A stretch of DNA of 64,000 nt from Polynucleobacter sp. 71A-WALBACH (GTDB taxonomy: Bacteria; Pseudomonadota; Gammaproteobacteria; Burkholderiales; Burkholderiaceae), in assembly GCF_018882365.1 (NCBI RefSeq), contig NZ_JACVOP010000001.1:1-64000 (forward strand), written 5' to 3'. The translations under genes were made by a program, and so were the position numbers. Below are positions 8,448 through 16,499 of the stretch, one piece after another (the stretch's first letter is position 1; each line of letters begins with the position of its first letter). The notes beneath the pieces are model-generated. The model was not told the origin of the DNA and made no database searches. It was given only the letters and a program-made list of their open reading frames with translations.

Positions 8448-9164
8448 TTACAGTCCTCGTTTTGCAAAATCTTTTAGTGCATTCATATTGGGAATTTGGA
8501 CTGAAAGCCTTGTAACATCTGAAATTAAGCCCAGCTCTGACATAGATGCCAAGGCCCTACTAATTGTTTCAAATTTGACATCCATCATTAAGCCCATATC
8601 CTCACGCCTAAAAAGTGGCGAGACTGTGTGGGAGCTCGATTCTTTTGCAAGCTGAATAAAAAATCTGGCTAGGCGAATTTCAATTCGCCCAGTATTGATC
8701 TCAGAGAACCATGCCTCAGATTCCGAGAGCGCCTCCCCCCATTTTTTGACTATTTGACGATGTAATCTTGGAGACCATTCTCCCAGACTTGAAATAACAT
8801 TTTTAGGAATCTTACACGCACGAATATTAGTCAGCGCTGTAGCAGCGTGCTTGTAATAATCACCCAATAAGGCCTCCATCCCAAATAAATCTCCCGGTTT
8901 CACAAGCCGCACAATTCTGCTGGTGCCATCAGGATTGAGATGGAGTAACTTTAAATAACCTTGACGCAAGGTATAAACATGCTGAGCAGATTCACCCTGG
9001 GAATAAATCAAAGAATTTGCTTCATACTTTAAATCGTCAATTGGTGAATGAATTTTAGAGAAATCTACTTCATTTAACTCTGCGAACAAAGCAGAGCTTC
9101 GGATAGTGCATGACTCACAGTCACTCTGACCCTGCCAAGCAATCTTTACATCTACAGGCTTCAT
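8448..9164 (-). CDS. Crp/Fnr-family regulator with a partial Fe-S cysteine set
   Basis: This 238-residue protein has an N-terminal CESC pair (Cys16, Cys19), a cyclic-nucleotide-type beta barrel (about 30-140) and a winged helix whose recognition helix carries ETISRAL, the FNR-type E-x2-SR contact set. Cys117 matches the place of FNR Cys122, but the third N-terminal Cys of FNR is missing. It is probably an oxygen or redox sensor. It lies just downstream of cydB and likely acts at FNR-type boxes such as 664-677. Cluster binding is uncertain. Confidence 0.8.
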   Translation of the reverse strand: MKPVDVKIAWQGQSDCESCTIRSSALFAELNEVDFSKIHSPIDDLKYEANSLIYSQGESAQHVYTLRQGYLKLLHLNPDGTSRIVRLVKPGDLFGMEALLGDYYKHAATALTNIRACKIPKNVISSLGEWSPRLHRQIVKKWGEALSESEAWFSEINTGRIEIRLARFFIQLAKESSSHTVSPLFRREDMGLMMDVKFETISRALASMSELGLISDVTRLSVQIPNMNALKDFAKRGL

Positions 9165-9202
9165 TATCGCAATATTCTCAAGTTAACTCTATAGACATTT
9201 TT

Positions 9203-9238
9203 TTATGCGTATATTTGTAAATACGTTTATGCGTATAT
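9203..9238. promoter_or_regulatory. Direct and inverted repeats upstream of the Fnr-like gene
   Basis: TTATGCGTATAT occurs twice, at 9203-9214 and 9227-9238, 24 bp apart. Between them lies an imperfect palindrome of the form CGTAT-TT-AA-ATACG at about 9208-9225. It sits 40-75 bp before the regulator start, in the promoter zone. It does not look like an FNR box, so another regulator may bind. Confidence 0.4.
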
Positions 9239-9270
9239 ACAGGCTGCATAATAAACAGGGTAAAACGTTA

Positions 9271-10287
9271 CTAATAGTAAGTGAGTGCACTAGCTTTACC
9301 CTTAAAGATTCTGTATGAAAAAAGGGTATAACCCAGAATGGTAGGTAGAACTACGATTGCACCCCAAAAAATAAACCATAGAGATTCAGTAGCTGCAGCC
9401 GCTTGCCACAATGTCATTTTCCCAATAATGACATATGGAAAAATACTATAAGCAATACCAAAAAATGCCAGCCAAAAAATGGCAACAACACAGGCAAAAG
9501 GTAACCACTCTCTCTTGCTGGAGCCTTTTTCTATTGCATAAATAAAATGATTGGCGAGAAAAAATAAAATAGCAGTAGCAATGGGAATTGGGGAGAGCCA
9601 AAGAATTTGTGGCCAAGAAAACCATTTATGCATAATTTCAGGGCTGAAGTATGGCGTGGCAGCAGAGACCAATGCAATACCAAATCCAGTGAGCCACAGA
9701 CTGGTTTTAGCCCATCTAAATGATTGCTGCTGAAGCTGACCTTCTGTTTTTAAGATTAGCCATGTTGATCCAAGTAGCGCGTAACCGGCAGGTAAGCACA
9801 TTCCAACTAGCAGTGAAAAAACCCAACCCAAAATTCCTGAATCAAAACCCACGATCAGGCGGCCGATCATAATGCCCTGAGATGCAGAGGCAATCAGGCT
9901 GCCGATATAAAACAATAAATTCCAAAGTGGCTTTTGCTCAATATTGACTTTGACCCTAAAGTCAAATGACACACCTCGTAAAATTAACCCCATCAACATT
10001 GCCGCTACAGGTAAATAGAGCTCAGTCAGTATCGGCCCATGAGCTAATGGAAACGCAACGAGTAATAGGCCAACACCTAAAACAATCCACGTTTCATTGG
10101 CATCCCAAAAAGGGCCAATCGATGCAATCATCATATCTTTATCATGGTCCGATGCTCGATTGAGTAGCACCCCAATTCCTAAGTCGTAGCCGTCCAGAAC
10201 CACATAAGACAGCATGGCAAATCCCATGGCGACAAAGAAAAATAGTGGGAGCCAAATAGATGCTTGGGTATAGTCAATTGTGGTCAT
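9271..10287 (-). CDS. cydB: Cytochrome bd-type quinol oxidase subunit II
   Basis: This 338-residue protein has about eight membrane helices. GYDLGIGVL near residue 34 and the conserved GPFWDANETW near 60 are CydB hallmarks. It pairs with CydA in a cytoplasmic-membrane oxidase that reduces oxygen with quinol and does not pump protons. It starts 3 bp after the cydA stop, so the two are co-transcribed. No cydX-like small gene follows. A diverged relative of the 19-bp palindrome overlaps its stop. Confidence 0.93.
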   Translation of the reverse strand: MTTIDYTQASIWLPLFFFVAMGFAMLSYVVLDGYDLGIGVLLNRASDHDKDMMIASIGPFWDANETWIVLGVGLLLVAFPLAHGPILTELYLPVAAMLMGLILRGVSFDFRVKVNIEQKPLWNLLFYIGSLIASASQGIMIGRLIVGFDSGILGWVFSLLVGMCLPAGYALLGSTWLILKTEGQLQQQSFRWAKTSLWLTGFGIALVSAATPYFSPEIMHKWFSWPQILWLSPIPIATAILFFLANHFIYAIEKGSSKREWLPFACVVAIFWLAFFGIAYSIFPYVIIGKMTLWQAAAATESLWFIFWGAIVVLPTILGYTLFSYRIFKGKASALTYY

Positions 10288-10290
10288 AAC

Positions 10291-11652
10291 TTAAGTCCTA
10301 AAAAGACTCCACGAAGCTTCAGATTTCTTTTCAAGATGAGTTTTGGGATTTTCTATATCGTCGGCTTGGCGAGCCAAATAGAAGACTACCCAAATGTAAG
10401 CAGCTAGCAAACCCACGTATAGGGTTAGGTAAGCAAAAAGAGTAGAAAAGACCATGCTAGTTGGCAAAGTAGTTGCAGCTTGTGCAGTAGTGAGTACTCC
10501 AGTCACCAAATAAGGTTGTCGCCCAATTTCAGTTACGTACCAACCGGCTAAGACGGCAACCCAGCCAGAAAAGGTCATCAGAACTAAGCCTTTGGCTATC
10601 AACTTTGGAAGAGGTTTATTTTGACGCATCTGCCAACGTCCTAACCATGAAAATAAGAGCATCAACACACCAATACCAACCATCACTCTAAAAGCAAAAA
10701 ATACAGGGGCAACAGGCGGAATCTTATCTCCAAAGTCATTTAATCCTTTGACCTCGCCATCCCAACTATGGGTTAAGTAAAAAGACGCCAACTTAGGAAT
10801 ACTGATCTCATAGTCGTTGGTACGAGTTTGTTTATTGGGTATCCCAAAGATCACTGCAGGCACACCAGTACCGCCATTCCAAATTCCCTCCATAGCGGCT
10901 AGCTTTGCAGGTTGATGATGAAGGGTGTTTAGGCCATGTAGATCTCCAAGCATAATTTGAATAGGCGTTAAAACCATAGCAGCAGTGAGCGCCATTTTCA
11001 TCACCATCAAATTTGCTTCCGAGCGGCTATTACGAAGGTAGCGGTAAGCAGAAATACCGGCTAAGAAAAACGATACTGTTAAAAATGAAGCTAACATCAT
11101 GTGCCCCAGGCGATAAGGCATCGATGGATTAAAGATGATAGCTATCCAATCAACGGCATGCGCTCTGCCATCAATCATGGTAAAACCCTGCGGAGTTTGC
11201 ATCCATGAATTTAAAGCAATAATCCAAAAGGCTGAAAGGCTCGTCCCAAAAGCCACCAAAAAAGTAGCTAATGTATGCACTCTTTGCGAAACACGCTTTG
11301 CACCAAATAGCATGACGCCTAAGAAAGTTGCCTCAAGGAAAAAGGCTGTTAGGACTTCATAGGCCAATAATGGACCGGCAATATTGCCAACGGTTTCCAT
11401 GTACCCAGGCCAGTTTGTTCCAAACTGAAAGCTCATCGTGATACCACTCACGACACCTAAAGCAAATGTTAAGGCAAAGACTTTGATCCAGAACTGATAT
11501 GCCTCTTTCCAGCAATCTAACCCAGTCCTGTTGTGTTTAATCTTGAAGTAGAAAAGGAACCAGCCTAAGGCAATCGAAATAGTCGGGAACAAAATATGGA
11601 AGGAAATATTTGCACCAAACTGGATTCTGCTCATAATAAGTGTGTCCAACAT
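10291..11652 (-). CDS. cydA: Cytochrome bd-type quinol oxidase subunit I
   Basis: This 453-residue heme subunit carries early GANISFHILFP (heme b595 His region), the NSWMQTPQGF motif and GHMMLASF, all typical of CydA. The periplasmic Q-loop region is short, so it belongs to the short-loop class that includes the cyanide-insensitive oxidase CioA. The complex helps respiration at low oxygen and tolerates sulfide and cyanide. That fits the sulfur-stress genes and the Fnr-like regulator nearby. The sulfide link is inference. Confidence 0.93.
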   Translation of the reverse strand: MLDTLIMSRIQFGANISFHILFPTISIALGWFLFYFKIKHNRTGLDCWKEAYQFWIKVFALTFALGVVSGITMSFQFGTNWPGYMETVGNIAGPLLAYEVLTAFFLEATFLGVMLFGAKRVSQRVHTLATFLVAFGTSLSAFWIIALNSWMQTPQGFTMIDGRAHAVDWIAIIFNPSMPYRLGHMMLASFLTVSFFLAGISAYRYLRNSRSEANLMVMKMALTAAMVLTPIQIMLGDLHGLNTLHHQPAKLAAMEGIWNGGTGVPAVIFGIPNKQTRTNDYEISIPKLASFYLTHSWDGEVKGLNDFGDKIPPVAPVFFAFRVMVGIGVLMLLFSWLGRWQMRQNKPLPKLIAKGLVLMTFSGWVAVLAGWYVTEIGRQPYLVTGVLTTAQAATTLPTSMVFSTLFAYLTLYVGLLAAYIWVVFYLARQADDIENPKTHLEKKSEASWSLFRT

Positions 11653-11879
11653 CCTATTGCCCCTTATTTTTGATGTACTTTTTTATTATCCTCTTAACCA
11701 CTATGAATTGCTGAGCTTGGCTTTATACCCATCTCATTTAATCGACCGTTAAGACAATGCGAGCGTCAAACCTCAAAATGGATTAATTTACGGGGAGTTG
11801 ATGATGGCTGACCTATAGTGCCGTGAAAATTAATGTGTAAAGTGTGTGGAGTTTGCCTACACACTTTCTAGCATGTCCA

Positions 11880-11898
11880 GCGTTACTTAAAGTAACGC
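11880..11898. repeat. 19-bp palindromic repeat, copy 2
   Basis: Exact GCGTTACTTAAAGTAACGC. The next 25 bp resemble the sequence beside the copies at 15,872 and 21,880, which flank a tRNA 3' end. Confidence 0.85.
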
Positions 11899-11973
11899 TC
11901 AAATGACCAAACCTCACCTTTAGTCTCAAAAGCTAGCTTTTTGTGATGTTTAGGTTAACTTTAGGTTCTCTGG

Positions 11974-11991
11974 TTATGAGAGTAGAAGCCC
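11974..11991 (-). other. Candidate att half-site (left junction)
   Basis: The minus strand reads GGGCTTCTACT followed by CTCATAA, the tRNA anticodon-loop sequence. Past the core lies a poorly preserved tRNA 3' half. The GGGCTTCT arm is the exact complement of AGAAGCCC at the right junction (22,425-22,442). Confidence 0.45.
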
Positions 11992-12036
11992 ATGATAGAC
12001 CCCTATAAACAGGGGGTCTGCGGGTGGTCAGTGTCG

Positions 12037-12058
12037 GTGTGTAAGCAAATGTGTAAGC
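12037..12058. repeat. GTGTAAGC direct repeats, arm-site candidates
   Basis: GTGTGTAAGC (12,037-12,046) and ATGTGTAAGC (12,049-12,058) are spaced 12 bp apart and start 57 bp from the left core. The same words occur near the right core. Short direct repeats at this distance resemble arm-type sites of tyrosine integrases. Confidence 0.35.
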
Positions 12059-12116
12059 AAATTCAGGGATTTAAAAGAAGCGTGGGATCACTCTTTAGTT
12101 TTGAAAACCAAAGGTG

Positions 12117-12163
12117 TTTGGAGCAACCATCTAGCACTTCGTTGCTCCAAAGTTCTTTTTTTG
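12117..12163 (+). terminator. Intrinsic terminator, plus-strand orientation
   Basis: A perfect 10-bp stem (TTTGGAGCAA with its complement at 12,142-12,151) is followed by a T-rich run. No plus-strand gene precedes it. The homologous hairpin at 358-405 keeps pairing with different bases, hinting at selection for the structure. Confidence 0.6.
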
Positions 12164-12174
12164 AAGATTGATAA

Positions 12175-12193
12175 GCGTTACTTAAAGTAACAC
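12175..12193. repeat. 19-bp palindromic repeat, copy 3
   Basis: GCGTTACTTAAAGTAAC is exact and the last arm has one change. It is followed by CTTTTCTGG, the sequence that borders the tRNA 3' end at 21,938-21,946. Confidence 0.8.
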
Positions 12194-12240
12194 TCGCTTT
12201 TCTGGACGGTGGCTAACGACCCATATTAGACACCCAAAGA

Positions 12241-12262
12241 AAAACCACCCGAAGGTGGTTTT
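12241..12262. terminator. Bidirectional terminator after the Ntn-hydrolase gene
   Basis: AAAACCACC, the loop CGAA, then GGTGGTTTT: a perfect stem with A/T tails. It lies 11 bp past the stop of the minus-strand hydrolase gene. Confidence 0.8.
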
Positions 12263-12272
12263 ATGGGGTAGC

Positions 12273-13394
12273 TTATTTTAAGAACTCTGTCGTCACATCA
12301 TTTTGTGGGTATGGTAATTTATCGACCTGCCAAGTCTTTGATTTCCCGGACTTAAATACTTCATTCAAATTAATCTCGATAAAGTTCGTACGATTTGCGT
12401 AGTTAGCAATTTTCATGCGATTATTTTTTAAATCTTTAATATTTACCCACTGCGTGTAATCAGAAACAACCTGCTTTCCATCCGTTGAACGAGCAACTCC
12501 AACAGGAATATCAACGTTATTCAATATATGATCAGCAGCTTGCATAGCATCAGCACTATTAGCTGGCTGATAGGCAAACTGCTTCAAATAAGTAGCTCTG
12601 ACAAAACGTGATGGTGGAGTGTAATCCGCCGGTAAACCCAGCAAACCACCACCCTGACCCAGCTCAGTCACATTGACATTGCCTACAGTTACAGATGATG
12701 TTGCAGTCGATGTAAGCGATAGATAGTTGCGTACATTATTAAGATGCCAGTCATACGTAGGGGCATTAGTTAACACTCCCGCAACGTTGTTATGGATCAT
12801 CATTTGACCCTTAACAAACTCGACCACAATACTGTCGCCACCACGATCAGTTAATACGAGGTGTAACCAAGGTGGTGTTGGTAAGCCCTTGACTTCGCTT
12901 GGGTCAAACCAAACCTTATATTTAGGGAGCTCGCTTCGCAACTCCTTAACCGAGCTAAACATTCCTAAAATAAAACCTCCTAAGTTCAAGATAGAAACAT
13001 AGTTCTTATCTTGTGGAGTAACGGTTTGATATTCAGTAAAGCCAGGCAAAAAATTTCCGCTAATACCAAGGCCAGCCTCATTTTGACCCTCTAAATATGC
13101 AGGAGGGCCTGCTAATACTCCAGGCGCAATTGCGACAAAAGCATACTTACTCGATAGGCTTGTTGCAGGCAGCTTTAGTGATGCTGGTGCGCTAAGGGAA
13201 ATAGGCGTGCCTTTGGGGTTTGCCGTGAGCTGCCACTTCATATCAAAAGCCCATTCCATGGTTCTACCCGCAACTACCGATCCATCTTTTGCAACTATAT
13301 TTACAGCAGTACATGCATTGCTCGTAAATGGGGCAAATGCCAAAGTAGCGGAAACCGAAGCAGCCACTATTTTTCTCATCATTATTTGCTTCAC
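12273..13394 (-). CDS. Exported Ntn-hydrolase, choloylglycine/penicillin V acylase family
   Basis: This 373-residue protein has a signal peptide ending FTSNA, with Cys28 directly after the predicted cut. That leaves the N-terminal nucleophile Cys of linear amide C-N hydrolases. CTAVNIVAKDGSVVAGRTMEW is the family signature, and a YLEGQNEAGLGISGNF stretch follows. Members hydrolyse amides such as bile salts, penicillin V or acyl-homoserine lactones in the periplasm; the substrate here is unknown. The start is GTG at 13,394 with a good AGGAG site. It lies at the island's left end with its own terminator. Confidence 0.85.
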   Translation of the reverse strand: MKQIMMRKIVAASVSATLAFAPFTSNACTAVNIVAKDGSVVAGRTMEWAFDMKWQLTANPKGTPISLSAPASLKLPATSLSSKYAFVAIAPGVLAGPPAYLEGQNEAGLGISGNFLPGFTEYQTVTPQDKNYVSILNLGGFILGMFSSVKELRSELPKYKVWFDPSEVKGLPTPPWLHLVLTDRGGDSIVVEFVKGQMMIHNNVAGVLTNAPTYDWHLNNVRNYLSLTSTATSSVTVGNVNVTELGQGGGLLGLPADYTPPSRFVRATYLKQFAYQPANSADAMQAADHILNNVDIPVGVARSTDGKQVVSDYTQWVNIKDLKNNRMKIANYANRTNFIEINLNEVFKSGKSKTWQVDKLPYPQNDVTTEFLK

Positions 13395-13556
13395 GAAAAC
13401 TCCTTAGCACAGGTCAAATTGAATATCAAAAGGATAGCATCGTTAAGTCAAACCAAGACTTCCTTTTAAGTACTCTTTTAATTTTGCGGCAGTGCATTAT
13501 AAAAATTAGAACCAATTCTCATGCTCTGAGCGTATAGTTATTTTTAAGGGGAATAG

Positions 13557-13754
13557 ATGAAGCGGATTGTAGATATCTACCGAAAAGAGCAAAGGGGCCA
13601 AGTTCTCTGGACTTATATCGTCTCTCTAGGCGGAGATGGTTCTCACCCTGGTCTTGAAGACTTTAAAAAAGAAGCTTTACGATTAGCCGTTATGGATAAA
13701 CGTGGCTCACTTGCAAACTTAGATGCTTATGTCCATCTTGAAATCATCAAATAA
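13557..13754 (+). CDS. Hypothetical protein, 65 residues
   Basis: This small soluble protein is rich in charged residues and has no recognised domain. An AAGGGG ribosome site lies before the ATG. Its stop is 2 bp before the next gene, which in turn overlaps the response regulator gene, so the three form a tight operon. A role tied to the regulator is possible but unproven. Confidence 0.6.
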   Translation: MKRIVDIYRKEQRGQVLWTYIVSLGGDGSHPGLEDFKKEALRLAVMDKRGSLANLDAYVHLEIIK

Positions 13755-13756
13755 CC

Positions 13757-14113
13757 ATGGGTAATAGCACATTACACGCAATCGCTATTGACGAACTTCG
13801 CTACTCAAATCCAGAGTTTTATCGAGAGTATTGCCTACTCATTGAGGGAATTAGCAATCAAATTCGAGAGTTAGCGAAAAATCAAGCTGATCGTTTAGAT
13901 TACAGTAGCTTTACCGAAAGCTATGACCGAGCTAGCCATGAGCCGGTATTGCAAGTGGTCATTGGAATCCAAGAGACAGAGTTGTATATTCATATCTATA
14001 TCCACAAAGACAATTACTTTGTTATCGGCAAATCTGGAAGTGGCGCGATGGCCAGAAATGCGGAAGAAGCGCTAGCACTTGTAGCGCAAAAGATAAAAGC
14101 GACTAAAAAATGA
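13757..14113 (+). CDS. Hypothetical protein, 118 residues
   Basis: This soluble protein has a helical N-terminal half and a strand-rich segment (LQVVIGIQETELYIHIYIH) near residues 65-85. No family is recognised. It overlaps the response regulator start by 4 bp (ATGA), a sign of translational coupling. Confidence 0.6.
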   Translation: MGNSTLHAIAIDELRYSNPEFYREYCLLIEGISNQIRELAKNQADRLDYSSFTESYDRASHEPVLQVVIGIQETELYIHIYIHKDNYFVIGKSGSGAMARNAEEALALVAQKIKATKK

Positions 14114-14793
14114 ATCGGCAGCGAACAATGCTCAATCAACCCAACCCTTCCCTTACGGGAAAAGGCGGTGTGGTGTATGTCATTGATGATGATGAAGCGA
14201 TTCGAGATTCCCTGGCTCTACTACTTAATGCCTATGGTTTTAGGGTCAGCCCTCATGAAAGTGCCGAGAGATTCTTGCAATCACTAGCCGCTAGTGATCA
14301 ACAATCTTTGGGCTGTGCTTTAGTAGATATTCACCTTGGTGGCATGTCTGGAATCGAACTTCAAGAAACGCTTCTGAATATGGGCCTTAATATTCCCATT
14401 GCGTTTATTACTGGCCATGGGGAGATCACCACTGCGGTAAATGCACTTAAAAAGGGGGCTTTTGACTTTATTCAAAAACCAGTAGATGAAGAAAAGCTTT
14501 ATAGCTTAATCAATGAAATGCTATCAAAGGCCTATCTTAGTAAAGAACAATCTACGGAGCTCAAAGAGATCAAAGAGAGATTTAGACTTCTAACCCAAAG
14601 AGAATTTGATGTGCTTGATCGCATTGTTGCTGGCAGGATTAATAAGGAAGTTGGCATGGACTTAGGTATTTCAATTAAAACCGTAGAAGCGCATCGAGCG
14701 AACCTCATGGAAAAGCTCAAGGTAAATCGTGCAGCTAAACTACTTCAGTTAACCTTGAGATATCGAGAGGCTAAAGCCAAAGGGCTTATTTAA
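14110..14793 (+). CDS. FixJ-type response regulator (REC plus LuxR HTH)
   Basis: This 227-residue protein has a receiver domain with acidic VIDDDEAI, phospho-acceptor Asp in ALVDIHLGG, Thr in AFITGHGE and Lys in IQKPVD. A LuxR-type HTH follows (LTQREFDVLDRIVAG to VEAHRANLMEKLKV). It should be a phosphorylation-controlled transcription factor. No histidine kinase is encoded nearby, so it is an orphan here. The start at 14,110 overlaps the preceding stop; an ATG at 14,128 is an alternative. Confidence 0.88.
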   Translation: MNRQRTMLNQPNPSLTGKGGVVYVIDDDEAIRDSLALLLNAYGFRVSPHESAERFLQSLAASDQQSLGCALVDIHLGGMSGIELQETLLNMGLNIPIAFITGHGEITTAVNALKKGAFDFIQKPVDEEKLYSLINEMLSKAYLSKEQSTELKEIKERFRLLTQREFDVLDRIVAGRINKEVGMDLGISIKTVEAHRANLMEKLKVNRAAKLLQLTLRYREAKAKGLI

Positions 14794-14799
14794 TGGGGG

Positions 14800-14818
14800 C
14801 CGTTACCCAAAGTAACGC
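14800..14818. repeat. 19-bp palindromic repeat, copy 4
   Basis: CGTTAC and GTAACG arms are kept but the centre is changed (CCAAA). It fills the short gap between the converging regulator and panE genes, abutting the panE stop. Confidence 0.7.
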
Positions 14819-15754
14819 TCAAATAGGCATTCTGGATTCCAACATTTTTATCATTGCATAGACTGATTCATTCAATGGGGTAGGAATTTCATATTCCTTT
14901 CCAAGCTTAACAATATAGCCGTTGAGATAATCAATTTCGGATTTCTTTCCACGCCTTAAGTCCTGCGCAGTTGACGATATCTGAGTAGACATAGTTTTTG
15001 CTATAGCATCATTAGCCGCCATTGCTTCATGCCTCTCTATATGCAGTCCTTTTTGAGCGGCTATCTGTAAAAACTCCTCAGTAATCCCGTTAATTAATTT
15101 CACAATTTCAGGAACCTTTACCATTTCCCCGTATGCAATCTGACCAATTCCTGAAATGGCGTTGTAGGAGCAATTAACCAAAAACTTTAACCACATGTCC
15201 TTTAGTATTTGGGGCGCTATTTCACAAGGCACAGCTGCACTCTGAAAAAGTTCACAAACGCCAGCAAGATTCTCAGAATCCCTTAGGAACAACTCCCCCA
15301 CAGTTCCCACCAATAACTCACCCCTGCCATGATGTTTCATCACCCTATCGCCCACCATTCCACAGGCCACATAAACGACAGCGGGATATACAGCATTGGA
15401 AATAATTTGTGAGGCTACATCTACATTAGCAACCCCGTTCTGTAAACTCAGTACAACTGTTTCTTTTGGAAGAATTGGCGCTAAGTCTTTGAGTGCTTTC
15501 TCGGTATCATGCGACTTGACGCAAAGCAAAATCAAATCAGCATCAGATAAAAGTGATATGTCATTACTCGCTTTGATGGGTATGGTCTCATTAAATGTTT
15601 GACACTCCATTGCTAACCCATGATCCTGTATTGCTAGAGCGCGATCCGATCTTCCGACTAGGGTAACGTCGTGATGGGCACGAGCCAACATGCCACCAAA
15701 AAAGCAGCCCACAGCCCCAGCACCCAATACATAAATCTTCTTGAAATTCTTCAA
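14819..15754 (-). CDS. panE: 2-dehydropantoate 2-reductase family protein
   Basis: This 311-residue protein has an N-terminal Rossmann motif (LGAGAVGCFFGGML) and the PanE/ApbA C-terminal helical domain with KFLVNCSYNAISGI, where Lys is the expected catalytic residue. The reaction is NADPH reduction of ketopantoate for pantothenate and CoA synthesis. Related reductases of other 2-keto compounds share this plan, so the symbol is tentative. It is monocistronic and converges on the response regulator. Confidence 0.8.
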   Translation of the reverse strand: MKNFKKIYVLGAGAVGCFFGGMLARAHHDVTLVGRSDRALAIQDHGLAMECQTFNETIPIKASNDISLLSDADLILLCVKSHDTEKALKDLAPILPKETVVLSLQNGVANVDVASQIISNAVYPAVVYVACGMVGDRVMKHHGRGELLVGTVGELFLRDSENLAGVCELFQSAAVPCEIAPQILKDMWLKFLVNCSYNAISGIGQIAYGEMVKVPEIVKLINGITEEFLQIAAQKGLHIERHEAMAANDAIAKTMSTQISSTAQDLRRGKKSEIDYLNGYIVKLGKEYEIPTPLNESVYAMIKMLESRMPI

Positions 15755-15871
15755 TTTCTTATTGTTTAGTTATTTTTCTCTAAAAAATATCCGCTATCTA
15801 AGCGGATACAAGCCATAGCTAGTTATGGAGGAGACTTTTTTAATCCTACGCTCACTTTTTGATGTAAGCAA

Positions 15872-15890
15872 GCGTTACTTAAAGTAACGC
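15872..15890. repeat. 19-bp palindromic repeat, copy 5
   Basis: Exact GCGTTACTTAAAGTAACGC. The next 18 bp are nearly identical to the sequence after copy 6, which lies downstream of the intact tRNA. Confidence 0.85.
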
Positions 15891-15902
15891 TCAAAAGACA
15901 AA

Positions 15903-15926
15903 ACCCCAGCTATCTCTAACTGGGGT
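15903..15926 (-). terminator. Terminator of the 15,953 gene, tRNA-flank type
   Basis: ACCCCAG and CTGGGGT arms enclose a 10-nt loop. On the minus strand the stem is followed by TTTGTCTTTT. The block matches the position and surroundings of the tRNA terminator at 21,908-21,935, including the TTTTCTGG border. Confidence 0.6.
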
Positions 15927-15952
15927 CTGCTTTTCTGGCGGTTTCGTCAGAC

Positions 15953-16456
15953 TTAAGTTCTTGTCCCGCTTGGAAATGGATATCCAGGCGCCGTTTTATC
16001 TACCTTAACCGGATCTAATAATTCAATATTATCCTGAATTACTGCACAGGAAGATTCATCAACTATGTTGACCTTGAATGGGGCCAAAATTTGAACCCCA
16101 TCCGACTCTACTTCCCAAGCGTGGTCACCGTCATACAGCCAAACCTGCCAGCCATCGTAATAAGCATCTTCGATCTCAGCCTGTTCATCCTCACCAATAT
16201 CATCACTAAACTCAAATTCAGTAGCTATGGCATCATCAAACTCACATCCCCACCCTGTCTCAAGCGCACAATAAACATATCTAGCATCTTTGGTGGGCAG
16301 GTTGCATTCCTCAAACTCCAAAAATCCCTGCCCAAATCGATAGGTTGTTGAAACATTAAACCAACTTAGCGATCCATCTTCGTTTTTTCTATACATCTCC
16401 GCGTCGAATATGGCACTCTTTTTTTCTAAAGGCAATACTTGGTATAAGTTAGTCAT
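15953..16456 (-). CDS. Hypothetical acidic protein, 167 residues
   Basis: This strongly acidic soluble protein is rich in Asp, Glu, Trp and Tyr (EFSDDIGEDEQAEIEDAYYDGW). No family is recognised. An AAGGAATT ribosome site supports the start. Its last codons fall in sequence resembling the tRNA 3' half, and the tRNA-type terminator follows, so the gene may have been joined to an old attachment site. It is the last of a run of minus-strand island genes. Confidence 0.55.
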   Translation of the reverse strand: MTNLYQVLPLEKKSAIFDAEMYRKNEDGSLSWFNVSTTYRFGQGFLEFEECNLPTKDARYVYCALETGWGCEFDDAIATEFEFSDDIGEDEQAEIEDAYYDGWQVWLYDGDHAWEVESDGVQILAPFKVNIVDESSCAVIQDNIELLDPVKVDKTAPGYPFPSGTRT

Positions 16457-16499
16457 AGTTAATTCCTTTTTATTATTTAATTGTATGTTTAATAAAGCT

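Larger units (their letters stand above)
11653..12240. other. Long intergenic stretch with island junction signals
   Basis: No supported gene. It holds the cydA promoter side, a hairpin with 9-bp arms (about 11,838-11,868), palindrome copy 2 (11,880-11,898) followed by a decayed copy of the tRNA downstream flank, the core TTATGAG (11,974-11,980), an arm-like AGAAGCCC, a hairpin at 11,997-12,019, two GTGTAAGC repeats, a terminator and palindrome copy 3. The layout repeats that of 186-438. Confidence 0.6.

Noticed and set aside
9264..9280. Palindrome-like CGTTACTAATAGTAAGT at the cydB stop
   Set aside because: It is too diverged from the 19-bp family to count as a seventh copy.
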